IMG/VR virus record: IMGVR_UViG_3300018424_000057
Location: 1 to 41,385 of that record
Reading direction: 5' to 3' (one strand)
From: a virus
DNA: 41,385 nt
Shown: piece by piece, positions 17,601 through 25,350 of the stretch
Numbering within the stretch: the stretch's first letter is position 1
How the letters are laid out: each line of letters opens with the position of its first letter
Notes under the pieces: generated by a model
Database searches by the model: none
What the model was told of the DNA's origin: nothing
The model's input: only the letters and a program-made list of their open reading frames with translations
Position numbers and translations under genes: made by a program

Positions 17601-19084
17601 ACAATGAGATCGCCAACTTGCAAAGATGCTGAAACGTCTGCACTCGTGTTAATCACAGTGTACATGTCTACATCAAAGAAGTAGAGCATGTTTCCTAAAG
17701 TACCATTGACGATACCGCCATTGGTTAGGTCATGACTGAGTTGTGCAGTACGGCAGAAACCGATAATATTGCCTTGAGTCTGACCATTTTGTGCAGGGTT
17801 AAAACTGTCACGCAGTTCCAGAACCTGATAGTTATAAGTCAGGTTAGGACCAGTAAGATTGGGCCAACCATAGATGTTGGTTACCAGACAAGACTGCGCC
17901 AGTTCAAAAGGAATAATAGTATTTTGAATGGAACGAGTATCTCTAGCTTTGGGAATATCAACGTACTTAGGAGCGATATTCTCAATACGATAACCCCTTA
18001 CATATGCTTTACCTGGGGAAATCTCACATGCAACATATTCCTCAGATGCTACTTGACCATCTTCCGAAACTTCGCCAGGATCATAAACACCATCATTAAA
18101 TCCATCATTCAGGTGCTCTCTAAAGTTGATATCAAAACTATCAACTGCATAGTCGCCAGACTCTTCGTAGGTACGGAGAGCCATCGTCTTCTCCAGTTCA
18201 GAGTATTCAGTTCTCTCAACAAACTGCTGAACCTTAGAGTTGACAATACGAAGAAGTTCAATAAAGTTTTTATCTGAAGTATCGTCAACTGCCTTCTTTA
18301 CCAGAGTCGTTCTGATCCTAAATCGGTGTCCGCCAGGAGCCGAATAGTTACTAGTACCAGCAGCGTTATCGTTAAGAGAAGGATCGTCTTCCGAAGTAAT
18401 AATAGATTCACTAACCTCTAGACCAACTCTGTAGGATGGAGTATTGCTATATTGATCAAGGATGATATACGATGAAGGAACGTCAACAAAATATCCACGA
18501 ATAAAATATACGCCCTCATTGATGTAGGCAGAAGATGCAATTGCCGTAGCATTTGAGGGAAGCATTTGAGCGAAGGGAGAACCTTCCTCAATCAAGGTAG
18601 TACCAAAAGTGATGTCACCATCAGCAAACAACTGTTCGTTGTCCTTAAAACTCTTTGTAGTCTCTTCGGAAGTAGCATCAGCACTATCAATGTACTTCAC
18701 ATACAGAGTGATATAGCCGCGTTCACTACTAGCTGAAGAGATAGAATAAAGTACCTTTGCCTTAATACCTGTGGTAACACCAGTAATGATCTTACCGTCT
18801 AACTGTTTCCTATAAAGTTCAACATCAGCACCCAGGAAGTTTTGCTGCAGCAGAATGGCATTGACGTTCAAGTCATAACCAATCTGACCAGGGATGACCA
18901 TCGCACCTTCCTTGAAGAAGTGCGTACCCATGCTCTCAATCTGATTTTGCATGATTGATTGCATGGTCGTGAGTTCACGAGCCTGGATCGGGAATCCAGG
19001 TCTGAACAGCACTTTATAAAAGTTCTTATCCTTGTCAAAATCGTCGTAATACGGCGTGACGTTAAGGTTAGTATTCTGCGGCAT
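11663..19084 (-). CDS. DUF4815-type large baseplate/tail structural protein, 2,473 aa
   Basis: The N-terminus has the DUF4815 signature: NVTPYYDDFD, FYKVLFRPGFPIQARELTTM, QSIMQNQIESMGTHFFKEGA and MVIPGQIGYDL (residues 8-70). The middle has an Arg-rich stretch at about residues 1365-1430, then IPWIRSRNIRYTI followed by YAFFDKKPITNYCTPKL. Near 1685-1850 is a conserved region with WYDPVAQSFIVDTEGGVFLT and TSIDVYFGSKDANIPISMQI. The C-terminal 600 residues contain VFHQNHGMID and IEINKVHTSISCPTLDTYML, ending LPLADFRAIALAK-like. It lies directly downstream of gp8, the T4 position of gp9 and gp10, so a baseplate-peripheral, fibre-connecting role is likely. It is four times longer than T4 gp10 and I cannot assign it to gp9 or gp10 individually. 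The start lies 16 nt after the gp8 stop. Confidence 0.78.
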   Translation of the reverse strand: MPQNTNLNVTPYYDDFDKDKNFYKVLFRPGFPIQARELTTMQSIMQNQIESMGTHFFKEGAMVIPGQIGYDLNVNAILLQQNFLGADVELYRKQLDGKIITGVTTGIKAKVLYSISSASSERGYITLYVKYIDSADATSEETTKSFKDNEQLFADGDITFGTTLIEEGSPFAQMLPSNATAIASSAYINEGVYFIRGYFVDVPSSYIILDQYSNTPSYRVGLEVSESIITSEDDPSLNDNAAGTSNYSAPGGHRFRIRTTLVKKAVDDTSDKNFIELLRIVNSKVQQFVERTEYSELEKTMALRTYEESGDYAVDSFDINFREHLNDGFNDGVYDPGEVSEDGQVASEEYVACEISPGKAYVRGYRIENIAPKYVDIPKARDTRSIQNTIIPFELAQSCLVTNIYGWPNLTGPNLTYNYQVLELRDSFNPAQNGQTQGNIIGFCRTAQLSHDLTNGGIVNGTLGNMLYFFDVDMYTVINTSADVSASLQVGDLIVGATSNARGYIREISGTTIKLLGVKGSFRDTEQINLDGVALTSITAVFNYDFIDTRMVLGRQDPTSLTSTIIFTADLLLNTAEDISGKNFNVDLTSGSPAGADALLSGFTSNFAADLRPGDVLSVGVSDPTGTNTFRVTSVTQADINTTSANQNSGTDIIFGTPSAQTVTLDASKTIGTVADGDYTRVTRLRPRVFLKDYQNGNLTIDMPKESIKSISDESFTAYRTYNAQTIINGSRTVTLGENEQFETFNNDNYVLVVENQGSSGNYTTGEIIDMEAAVNGGIIAVTFGADRQTMTITSPGGAGTGLYDVSTIKLTAAFSKNVVQRKVKTAAKMQVLEVTKTSNNTDAPLFGLAYSRLYGTRIEDQEISFGLNDVYKVHAVYESNDDQAAKIPFVTLVESAFFANGTLITGKTSGARARVVDFISSTLKLYHVTLDGTFLAGELVEGVDSNGDAISAFISDADGAIETGSTDITEQYTLNPGQDSYYYDISRLVRGATFSAPRRRIKVVFDYFVHEASGDYFNAQSYVGVGYKDIPTWKPDGGIMFLRDTLDFRPGVKELANGSGTVNAPYYVNCTTLDFPSRVYDSSATIFDLMDVNTTFRCDFDYYLPRIDKLFLTHDGDFQLVKGKSDEEPQAPDKMDAAMFLATIEHKPYNYDPERDIVFQVENNRRYTMRDIGNIEERLTNVEYYTSLSLLESEAQNATTYDDDGLNRFKNGYVVDDFTDHNVGDVLNEDYKASLDFQNGYLRPSHYTNNVALEFDPLTSQNVQWSGPDPEDFEEALIVTLPYTEVQQVEQPYASRLENVNPFNVFTFIGRLDLLPASDDWIDIKRLPARVENVEGDFSSVARDLNVDKNGFAPIQWGAWKTNWTGETLTSRSNHRSSTNLGGGRRLGRLGHAGRRQGLFYLHQRRTYRVVNNQTRRGVRTRVIPKIERKSLGDTILSQTAIPWIRSRNIRYTINRAKPKTRLYAFFDKKPITNYCTPKLIELVKNSQEDARTNETPFVPGEIVKGLSSDCRLRCLKPNSVYDTNPYTSNNEALPSSYSSQTPILNNNSAQLANIKKPQIRGNIQVGEVLLGLTSGARAVVKDRRLISDKRGYLRGCFFIPKPVKDVNPRWKTGTRLFRFTSSPTNSTVPGTVDSSAEKEFTAKGTLQTVRENILAVRNAQIVKDTVTDQRTVTSTRTEVRQIGWYDPVAQSFIVDTEGGVFLTSIDVYFGSKDANIPISMQIRAMENGYPSKTILPFSDVSLNPEQVEISENAAVPTTFTFQAPVYIKQSVEYCFVLLSDSNEYTIWISRMGDLEIGGDRTISEQPYAGVLFKSQNASTWTADQYEDLKFTIRRASFDTSGGIAKFYNSELGIGNAGTHELVTNPIQTIKPKQVLTLATGTNYTLSVGARIYQETTNAQGTITAFNGTTDPDTVTITDVTGTWLAGSVDGNGNTIQGIVSSAATATIYLSAYSNGEYVAGQTVVGSTSGVTAEVVSWDNSPSPKVLTVKYVSGDFDLSNDTIDVQNSSITGTIDTGAAGGGAEYAGDSRGAYPVAQPTYSSEERECWVFHQNHGMIDRRNNVEIVGVQSEIGPTTLTAALAADATSISVAAAGTFHQVVNGVAISNTNPGYIKIEDEIIQYSAVSSDGKTITVATGGRGAATTAAVPHDNDTIVECYNLDGVPLIEINKVHTSISCPTLDTYMLHLTSVATTGIRGGGVFATATQNLPFEVITPNVKTLVLPKTSLTARANTVSGTSMGTGREADIDQQSFVNDGSFNEIILNEENYYTNPRLICSQINEDNELAGAKSFTLELILNSDLENVSPVVDLDRASLITTSNRINNINAGLQGGTGYTMNFGTSGHDLLDDPSTAPKGDPNEGIYITRLTRLATKATSLQVSFSSSRHVDTTFAVYYKALSVGSSQPLDELNWVNMGGQTNYTSTATEEELWKDYSYEAKGLDFNAFQIKIVMKSTNQARVPLLADFRAIALAK

Positions 19085-19099
19085 CTTTGGTACTAAAAA

Positions 19100-20632
19100 T
19101 TAGAATTCAATAACGATCTTAATGTCTTCAATCTGGTCGTTTGCACGACTAATGGTCCTTCTATTATCTATGTAGATAACATTGCCACTATTAGATTCAA
19201 TCTCGGATTTGGCATACCCAGCAGTAAACTTCATACCCAGATCATACTCAGTGTTATTGATCGTTCTGGAAGAAGTATTGGGAACTGCAGGGAAGTTTAC
19301 ATCTGGGTCACCAGATGCACCAGAGGAAGCACCCTGAATGGCATTTGAACCATCAAATTCATTCAAAGAACCAGTAACAGCAGGGAAGATACCGTCAACA
19401 CGGTTTTGATAATATTTCAGAACCTTAGTTGTCGGATTCCATGAAACAACTTTACCAGTTGCGGTAACGGACTGACCACCGATAATACGAGTTTGGGTGA
19501 TAGTCTCGTCAGGGATAAAGTTACCTTGGAAAGTTGTTGGGAAAATAACTGCCTTAGAGGCAGATAGGGTCAAATCTGAAAGAAGTTCGGAAGTACCAAA
19601 CTTGAGCGGGTTAGTTACCAGACCAATACGACGATAGTCGTTATCAATCGGGAAGTCGCCAGCACCTTCATCGTAGGAAAGTTTGGCGTTAATCATGACA
19701 CGATATGCACCCATTTCTACAACGGGATCTTTGCCATGACCACCAGGAGGAGGAATGATGACATCAATTTGTCCACCTGCACCAGTACCGATACCAGATA
19801 CAGCATCAACGGTAACTTTACCGAAGGAGTATCCAGTACCACCAGAGGTCACCGTTGCGGAGATAACACGACCACCGTCAACGACAATAGATACGCGACC
19901 ACCAGCACCGTCGCCATTGATTGCAACGTTATCATATGTACCATTATTATAACCAGAACCCGAGGAAGTAATAACTACACTATCAATCTCACCAGCAACA
20001 GCGTTAGAAGATACCGAAGCATCACTGAATACGGGCATGTAGTCAGCAGAGAAGAACTTCAGAACCTGTGCAACAGGAATAGTATACATATACTTCCACC
20101 TATAACCATCGGAAGTGGTAATAATGGATGTAGAAGTACCAGTGGGTTCAATAGTAGAAGGCTTACCGTTAGGGTCAGCAGGAGAAGTGCCGTTATAGAT
20201 GCACTTGTATACTTGATAGTTTGAATTGACGACGTAGAAATCTGAATCGTAGAGTTTAGTCGCACCAGAAGACGCCGTATTCGTGGGAGAATAGTCATGA
20301 CGATACATGTCATAAGTGAAACCCAAACCACCAGTGGTTTGTTCGGGGGGAATCCAGTCAATACGACGGACGACCTGAATCGTGTCGGCAGCAAGAACAC
20401 GCTTCAGAGACATCATGTCATCGTAAGCATCAGAGAACTCGTCAAACGAGTCAACCGCTTGCGGCGGAGAGTTTTCGTTGTCCCATTCCTGGGGGCGACC
20501 AATAAAGATATACAGACGATCTCTATCGTCGCCAGCAACCACATCACTATCCAAAGGGTTTGGACCCTCTAGAGATTTGATGAATTTCTGTGCCGTAAAG
20601 ATCCTGAACTGGTCAGTAAGTAGTGCTGCCAT
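19100..20632 (-). CDS. gp8: Baseplate wedge protein (T4 gp8 homologue), enlarged
   Basis: The 510-residue protein matches the T4 gp8 pattern from end to end. The N-terminus has TDQFRIFTAQKFIKSL, then RLYIFIGRPQEWDNE, DDMMSLKRVLAADTIQVVRRIDW, FYVVNSNYQVYKCIYNG, and the SDGYRWKYMYTIP segment equivalent to T4 GDGYVWEYLFEIP. After an insertion come YRRIGLVTNPL and a C-terminus QIEDIKIVIEF, equivalent to the T4 QTEEINILFTF ending. T4 gp8 has 334 residues. The extra length is two insertions: Gly-rich GSGY/GTGY modules at about 205-315, and a small domain at about 370-440. gp8 is a core wedge component of the contractile-tail baseplate. A GATAAATA late-promoter-like site and GAGGAA ribosome binding site precede the start. 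Confidence 0.85.
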   Translation of the reverse strand: MAALLTDQFRIFTAQKFIKSLEGPNPLDSDVVAGDDRDRLYIFIGRPQEWDNENSPPQAVDSFDEFSDAYDDMMSLKRVLAADTIQVVRRIDWIPPEQTTGGLGFTYDMYRHDYSPTNTASSGATKLYDSDFYVVNSNYQVYKCIYNGTSPADPNGKPSTIEPTGTSTSIITTSDGYRWKYMYTIPVAQVLKFFSADYMPVFSDASVSSNAVAGEIDSVVITSSGSGYNNGTYDNVAINGDGAGGRVSIVVDGGRVISATVTSGGTGYSFGKVTVDAVSGIGTGAGGQIDVIIPPPGGHGKDPVVEMGAYRVMINAKLSYDEGAGDFPIDNDYRRIGLVTNPLKFGTSELLSDLTLSASKAVIFPTTFQGNFIPDETITQTRIIGGQSVTATGKVVSWNPTTKVLKYYQNRVDGIFPAVTGSLNEFDGSNAIQGASSGASGDPDVNFPAVPNTSSRTINNTEYDLGMKFTAGYAKSEIESNSGNVIYIDNRRTISRANDQIEDIKIVIEF

Positions 20633-20655
20633 TGCCTAAGGTAGTTCCTCTTTGT

Positions 20656-20663
20656 TATTTATC
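20656..20663 (-). promoter_or_regulatory. Putative late promoter for gp8
   Basis: The minus strand reads GATAAATA in the 45 nt gap between the 1,152-residue gene and gp8, 23 nt before the gp8 ATG. GAGGAA at 20650-20645 supplies a good ribosome binding site 12 nt before the ATG. This gives gp8 and the DUF4815 gene a start independent of the accessory genes upstream. Confidence 0.6.
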
Positions 20664-20677
20664 GTACTTTTGAAACT

Positions 20678-23600
20678 TTATTCGTCGCGGATCAAAGTGT
20701 CATACTCAATACTTTGAATTCTCCACGATGCTCCACCTGCACCACTGACTTTTTCACCCCCAAGAATGACTTCAGCAACTGCACCATTACCAGTAGTGTC
20801 TCCATTAGCATTTGTAAAGGTGACGGTCGGGTGAAGAGTACCAGCAGTGATGGTCTTTTCATATCCATATCCACCACTAGTTACGGTGATAGATGAAACT
20901 TGGTCACCATCTCCAGTCATCGTAACTGTACCAGTCGCCTGAAGTTCCCCACTATTCTCAACAGTAATTGTTGGAATACCAGTATAGTCAAGACCAGGAT
21001 CAACTACACGAATCTGTACTACTGTGGATTTCTCAGAGAACTCATAAAAATATCCATTTATACCGAGGTTGACGTTATTTGTAAAGTATGGTTGTGGGTT
21101 AATTACAGTCAGAGTTTTATTTGCTAGATCCCAGGATTCAACTGTTGCCTGAATACCAGAGTTTTGACCAGTTACAGTCTCGCCAACAACAAAATTAGTT
21201 GCGTTGTTATCCGTACTCAAAAACTTCAATTTGAGTCTGGAAGTATGTTCAACGCCATCACCCAAAGCACCTGCAGATTCAATAGTTGCAAACTTAAATG
21301 GAATGGATGCATCCTTGACCTGATCACCGATAGAGAACAGAGTAGTATTTTGTCCACCTTGAGTCTCTTCAATACCATATTTGGATGAAGGAATTCCACC
21401 ATCAAGATTGATCTGATTTTCAAAATCAGTTCCAGTATTTACAACATCTGGAATTCCATCACCAGCGCCATCCAACTCATCATCATCTTCAAATGCTTTG
21501 TCGGTTAGAGTCAACTGATAAACTACAATGTCATTACCGATAGAATCAATAATAACATGTGGCAATTGAAGTGCGTTTGAAGATGATTGAGTTCCAGCGT
21601 CAAATGCGACCGTTCTATCTGAAGTAGAGGGAATACCAGCATCAATGAAAGCAAGTTCATCAATCTCAAAGATTACAAACAGTTCTCTAGTATTGGGATT
21701 CCAATCATATACTTTTGCAATTTTGTTGGATGCATTTTCAATTCTACGAACAAGTCTGTCTCCTACATTGAATTCGTAAGTAGACACGCCATTAACGTTC
21801 TGGATGCCATCAACAATAACGCGCTGGTCATATCTAAAGTTAGTTCCACGAGTACACCCTAAGAACTTTTTCGCGTTCTTACTGGTGTATTCAATAATCT
21901 CTTTTCCCAGAATAAACGTACCAGAACCAGGGAATGCATCAGTTGATTGTACAATTACTTCATCATCACTGGTGTTGAGAGACTTCTCAAGTGCAGTGAT
22001 GTAAAAAGATGCCGAATTAAATGACTGACGATTCCTAACTTTTCTCTTTACGTTTACCAGTTTTGTGAAGATGATATTTGGTGGAGAAGTGTATCCTCTA
22101 CCAGGATCAGTAACATCAATACCGACAACTTCGCCTTGAGAAATTCTAGCCGTTGCCTTTGCGCCAACACCACCGCCACCAGTGATCAAAATATATGGTG
22201 GTTCCTGATAGAATCTACCAGGATTTGCAATGGAAATGTCGGTAAGAATGCCTGAAGTGTCAATGTTAGCAACACCTTCAGCACCTTGTCCACCACCACC
22301 TTGGAAGAATAGTGTAGGTGGAGTGATGTAAGATCTACCAGGGGAAACCAGGGACAAACCACTGATTGACTGAGTTACTGGGACTGCTGTTGCACCAGAT
22401 CCTTCACCACCGAGAATATCTGCTCGGGCAGTTCCAAAATATCCATCACCACCAGCAATCATCTTAACGTACTCAACCTCTCCAGGATTGGATTCGCTAA
22501 GAATTACTTCTGCTCTAGCACCTTGAGGGACCTCAAGATTTGCTGCAGGTGGTTGTTCACCATATCTAACTACCGAACTATAATAATATTCTCCGATACA
22601 ATACGGATATTCTGGATCTCCAGATGCATCTGTAGTTAGGAAGTATGCGTAAGTTCCATTGGGATACTCTGGAGTTACACAATACCTACCGTTATATTCG
22701 TCAAGATCGCCAACATTGGAATCATAGATATAATCTTCAATGAAAGTTCCTGCAGTGTGTCCAAGGTTGTTGGACTTATTTCCCATTAACGGGTGATAGT
22801 AGCAAAAATAACTAAAGTTTGCAGGTGAATAATCAGGAATTACAATTTGCAGAGAACGAGTAGTTGCTGCTCCAAATCCAGAAATGTAATCTGCATATGA
22901 TACTGCACTTCCATTTAGGAAATATGTTACTCCTCTTTCATATAGATCGTCTCTGTCCTGTGGAGTTCTGCCAGTAGCGTGCCACGCCTGTCCAGCACTA
23001 TCTCCGATTACATCGCTGAGTAAGATAGGATGCTGTTGATTGGAAGCATCATCTTGATTGAATGTGATCGTGTCTCCACGATTCAGCAGAAGTACAGGAG
23101 CAACTGCGTTTGTAAATGAACCACCATTAACAATATATTTGTTGACTCCATCTACTTCCTGCACAGTAATTGTGTAGGTTGCGGCTGCTGGTGTATTGAT
23201 CGTGGCACGATTACCATCAATCTCAACACCAGTTCTTAACCGATATCCAGTCTCAATTCTCTTTACCGCAGACTGGTCATCAAGAGGAGATGTGTAACCG
23301 TAAGGACCGTAGATTGGATATCCATCATAAGATATTCCAAGGACTTTACTGTGACCATTAGTATGACGAGACTTATCTCCACTAAAATTGGAAGTTGAGA
23401 AATAAGATTTAATATTAAAAAGACCCTGAGAAAAAGAATCAATTATCTCAGAATCTTGAAACACATAAAGATTTTCATTAGTTGGATACCCATGATAGGC
23501 ATCATGATCATAAAAATTAGTTTTTACAGCATTGTAATGGAATCCAACTGGAGGAACCCCATCAGTGCCAGCATCAGGTGAAAACAGAGGAGAACCATTG

Positions 23601-24136
23601 GCTAAGATACCAACTTGTTCTGACCTACGCTCATCATTATTTAATTTGGGAATATCTTTACCACCACGATATACAATCACATGATTGTAATTTGAGGCAT
23701 AAATGTTGTTATTGTTAAATGCACTGGGAAATGAACCAGTTATAGCAGGGTCAGGAATATTGTTAGTTCTCAGGATCAAGCGATCCCCATCAAATGCACC
23801 CGTTGTAATGGAAACTGATACACTAGTAAGAATAGATCTTACATCAAAAGTATTGATGACTTTATTGTCATCCTGATTTGCCGTAATGTTGATTCTTAAA
23901 GGGTCATATCCCTTACCAGAGACCAAGACTCTGACGTGAGTAATCTTACCACTCTCAATGATTGGGTATAAGAGTGCAGGTATTTCGGGTGTGCCGCAGT
24001 TGTCTACCTCTAGTTGAGGAGGATCTGCAGGATCGTATCCAGATCCATTCTCCAAAACGACAACACTAGATACACCAAACTCCTTATTGAACAGGGGTTT
24101 GATTACTGCTCCGCTTCCAGGTACTGTCCTTGCCAT
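20678..24136 (-). CDS. YHYH-like protein with inserted cupredoxin-like domain and Gly-rich repeats, 1,152 aa
   Basis: The N-terminus (1-90) holds two GSGYDP/GKGYDP beta modules. A YHYH-type domain starts near 150: GILANGSPLFSPDAG, then HTNGHSKVLGISYDGYPIYG (258-277) and GDLDEYNGRYCVTPEYPNGT (476-495). It is split at about 312-455 by a cupredoxin-like domain with VLLLNRGDTITF, His369, Cys445, His448 and Met451 (motif CYYHPLM). The YHYH tetrapeptide itself is absent: the aligned stretch reads NENLYVFQDSE (221-230). Residues 560-692 carry three Gly-rich GxGY repeats, and the C-terminal half has more beta modules. No signal peptide is present. It is 6 nt downstream of the 393-residue fibre-like gene and probably co-transcribed with it. 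A virion-peripheral protein is likely. Whether it binds copper is untested. Confidence 0.7.
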   Translation of the reverse strand: MARTVPGSGAVIKPLFNKEFGVSSVVVLENGSGYDPADPPQLEVDNCGTPEIPALLYPIIESGKITHVRVLVSGKGYDPLRINITANQDDNKVINTFDVRSILTSVSVSITTGAFDGDRLILRTNNIPDPAITGSFPSAFNNNNIYASNYNHVIVYRGGKDIPKLNNDERRSEQVGILANGSPLFSPDAGTDGVPPVGFHYNAVKTNFYDHDAYHGYPTNENLYVFQDSEIIDSFSQGLFNIKSYFSTSNFSGDKSRHTNGHSKVLGISYDGYPIYGPYGYTSPLDDQSAVKRIETGYRLRTGVEIDGNRATINTPAAATYTITVQEVDGVNKYIVNGGSFTNAVAPVLLLNRGDTITFNQDDASNQQHPILLSDVIGDSAGQAWHATGRTPQDRDDLYERGVTYFLNGSAVSYADYISGFGAATTRSLQIVIPDYSPANFSYFCYYHPLMGNKSNNLGHTAGTFIEDYIYDSNVGDLDEYNGRYCVTPEYPNGTYAYFLTTDASGDPEYPYCIGEYYYSSVVRYGEQPPAANLEVPQGARAEVILSESNPGEVEYVKMIAGGDGYFGTARADILGGEGSGATAVPVTQSISGLSLVSPGRSYITPPTLFFQGGGGQGAEGVANIDTSGILTDISIANPGRFYQEPPYILITGGGGVGAKATARISQGEVVGIDVTDPGRGYTSPPNIIFTKLVNVKRKVRNRQSFNSASFYITALEKSLNTSDDEVIVQSTDAFPGSGTFILGKEIIEYTSKNAKKFLGCTRGTNFRYDQRVIVDGIQNVNGVSTYEFNVGDRLVRRIENASNKIAKVYDWNPNTRELFVIFEIDELAFIDAGIPSTSDRTVAFDAGTQSSSNALQLPHVIIDSIGNDIVVYQLTLTDKAFEDDDELDGAGDGIPDVVNTGTDFENQINLDGGIPSSKYGIEETQGGQNTTLFSIGDQVKDASIPFKFATIESAGALGDGVEHTSRLKLKFLSTDNNATNFVVGETVTGQNSGIQATVESWDLANKTLTVINPQPYFTNNVNLGINGYFYEFSEKSTVVQIRVVDPGLDYTGIPTITVENSGELQATGTVTMTGDGDQVSSITVTSGGYGYEKTITAGTLHPTVTFTNANGDTTGNGAVAEVILGGEKVSGAGGASWRIQSIEYDTLIRDE
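22060..22460 (-). repeat. Three tandem Gly-rich GxGY beta modules
   Basis: Three consecutive modules of about 40 residues in the 1,152-residue protein share a pattern: Gly-rich linker, alternating Ala/Thr strand, turn, hydrophobic strand, PGR, aromatic, PP. Examples are SLVSPGRSYITPPTLFF, SIANPGRFYQEPPYILI and DVTDPGRGYTSPPNIIF. The same module type recurs in gp14, gp8, the fibre protein and the giant protein. Confidence 0.75.
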
Positions 24137-24142
24137 TTATTA

Positions 24143-25324
24143 TTACGATACGATTACGATCTGATTGCCCATTGCACCATGAACAGTGCATTGATAATAA
24201 AGAGTAGCAGGTGCATCCATGGGAACTACGAAAGTAGTTCTTCCTGCCCCATCATTCGTGACACCAGCGGTATAGGCAGAACCACCAGAAGACTGACGAA
24301 TTTCAAATGGGTGGACGGTGTATAGTGCAGAATTATTAAAGATGTAAGTATGACCCCTATGCAGATACAGAGGAGGATCATTGATAGCACCACTGAAACC
24401 AGGACCACTGAAAGTATAGTGAGAGTTAGTTCCATCTGTACCAAGAGTCCATTTCATCGCAGGCGAACTAACGGGAACCCAGTTGTTCCCATCATAATAA
24501 AGAGTATCACCCTCAGCAGGAGTTCCAGTAAATGAAAATCCTCCACCACCAGTGTAGGCAATGGTAAGGGTATCTCCACTAATCGTGGTTGAGATGTCAG
24601 TTCCACCAGTAACAGTCAGCGTGTCAGTAGCGCCCAGAGCGGTGGTAGAACCTGTGTCAGCATTGAAGGTAGCGAAGATATTACCACCACCAGCACCACC
24701 ACCAGTGCCAGGTTCAAAGCGACCGTTGACAGCATTCCAGGTAGGAACTTGACCGTCAGTGTAATTCGTATCTTGAACGTTTGAAAGATCTTGGATTCTG
24801 CCAGTTTCGGTGTCAATCAGGTTGACCCAGGCAGTTCCGTTTGAGTAGTATGCTTTACTTACATCAGCAACATAGGCAAACATGCCAACGTAAGTGCTGA
24901 ATACTGGAAGATCGGATGCACTCGTATATGGTGCATTCCACTTGAAGAATCCGTCAGCACCATCAATGATTGTATCGGTGCCGTTAGATCCATTTCTAAA
25001 AATGATGTCTCCAGTACCATCAGACTGAAGAAGAATATTACCATTATTAGAGGAAACAATGTTAAATCCGTTAACGTTGAGGTTTTCCTCTAAGAGGTTT
25101 TTATTTGTTGGTCTGGCAGGAGTGAAAGCACTTCCATTCCAGGTCAGTGCATCGCCTACATTTGGGGATGCGGTACTAACTAGAATATTTTGAGCGCCTG
25201 CAGTTCCGCCGAGGGCATCATACAACTCGGTGAAGTTTGCATTGACTTTGGTGCCACCCGCTCGGAGGGAGTCACCCGTTCCGTCGTTGGCAGCATTACC
25301 TAGTTGCAGAATTTCTTTTGCCAT
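24143..25324 (-). CDS. Fibre-like protein with C-terminal cupredoxin-like domain, 393 aa
   Basis: The N-terminus (LQLGNAANDGTGDSLRAGG, then KVNANFTELYDALG) is a motif common at the start of phage fibre and structural proteins. The middle (about 50-290) is Gly/Asn/Thr-rich beta sequence with fibre-like DGTGDIIFRNGSNGTDT and YYSNGTAWVNL stretches and a GGGAGGG linker near 208. The last 100 residues resemble a blue-copper (cupredoxin) fold: LYLHRGHTYIFNNSALYTVHPF with candidate ligand His338, then LYYQCTVHGAMGNQIVI with Cys379, His382 and Met385. The Cys-x2-His-x2-Met spacing is that of amicyanin-type type 1 copper sites. It sits between the hydrolase gene and the 1,152-residue protein with its own late-promoter-like site. 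No secretion signal is seen, so a virion protein is more likely than an exported one. Confidence 0.72.
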   Translation of the reverse strand: MAKEILQLGNAANDGTGDSLRAGGTKVNANFTELYDALGGTAGAQNILVSTASPNVGDALTWNGSAFTPARPTNKNLLEENLNVNGFNIVSSNNGNILLQSDGTGDIIFRNGSNGTDTIIDGADGFFKWNAPYTSASDLPVFSTYVGMFAYVADVSKAYYSNGTAWVNLIDTETGRIQDLSNVQDTNYTDGQVPTWNAVNGRFEPGTGGGAGGGNIFATFNADTGSTTALGATDTLTVTGGTDISTTISGDTLTIAYTGGGGFSFTGTPAEGDTLYYDGNNWVPVSSPAMKWTLGTDGTNSHYTFSGPGFSGAINDPPLYLHRGHTYIFNNSALYTVHPFEIRQSSGGSAYTAGVTNDGAGRTTFVVPMDAPATLYYQCTVHGAMGNQIVIVS

Positions 25325-25342
25325 TAGACCAAGGTTTTTAGT

Positions 25343-25350
25343 TATTTATT
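25343..25350 (-). promoter_or_regulatory. Putative late promoter for the cupredoxin-like fibre gene
   Basis: The minus strand reads AATAAATA in the 36 nt gap after the hydrolase gene, 18 nt before the ATG at 25324. The leader would be very short and lacks an obvious Shine-Dalgarno sequence, which weakens the call or implies leaderless-like translation. It could drive the 393- and 1,152-residue genes as a separate unit. Confidence 0.5.

Noticed and set aside
24137-24142. AATAATAAATG-like sequence before the 1,152-residue gene as a promoter
   Set aside because: The match consists mostly of the upstream stop codon and the start codon itself, leaving no room for a leader. Co-transcription with the 393-residue gene is simpler.
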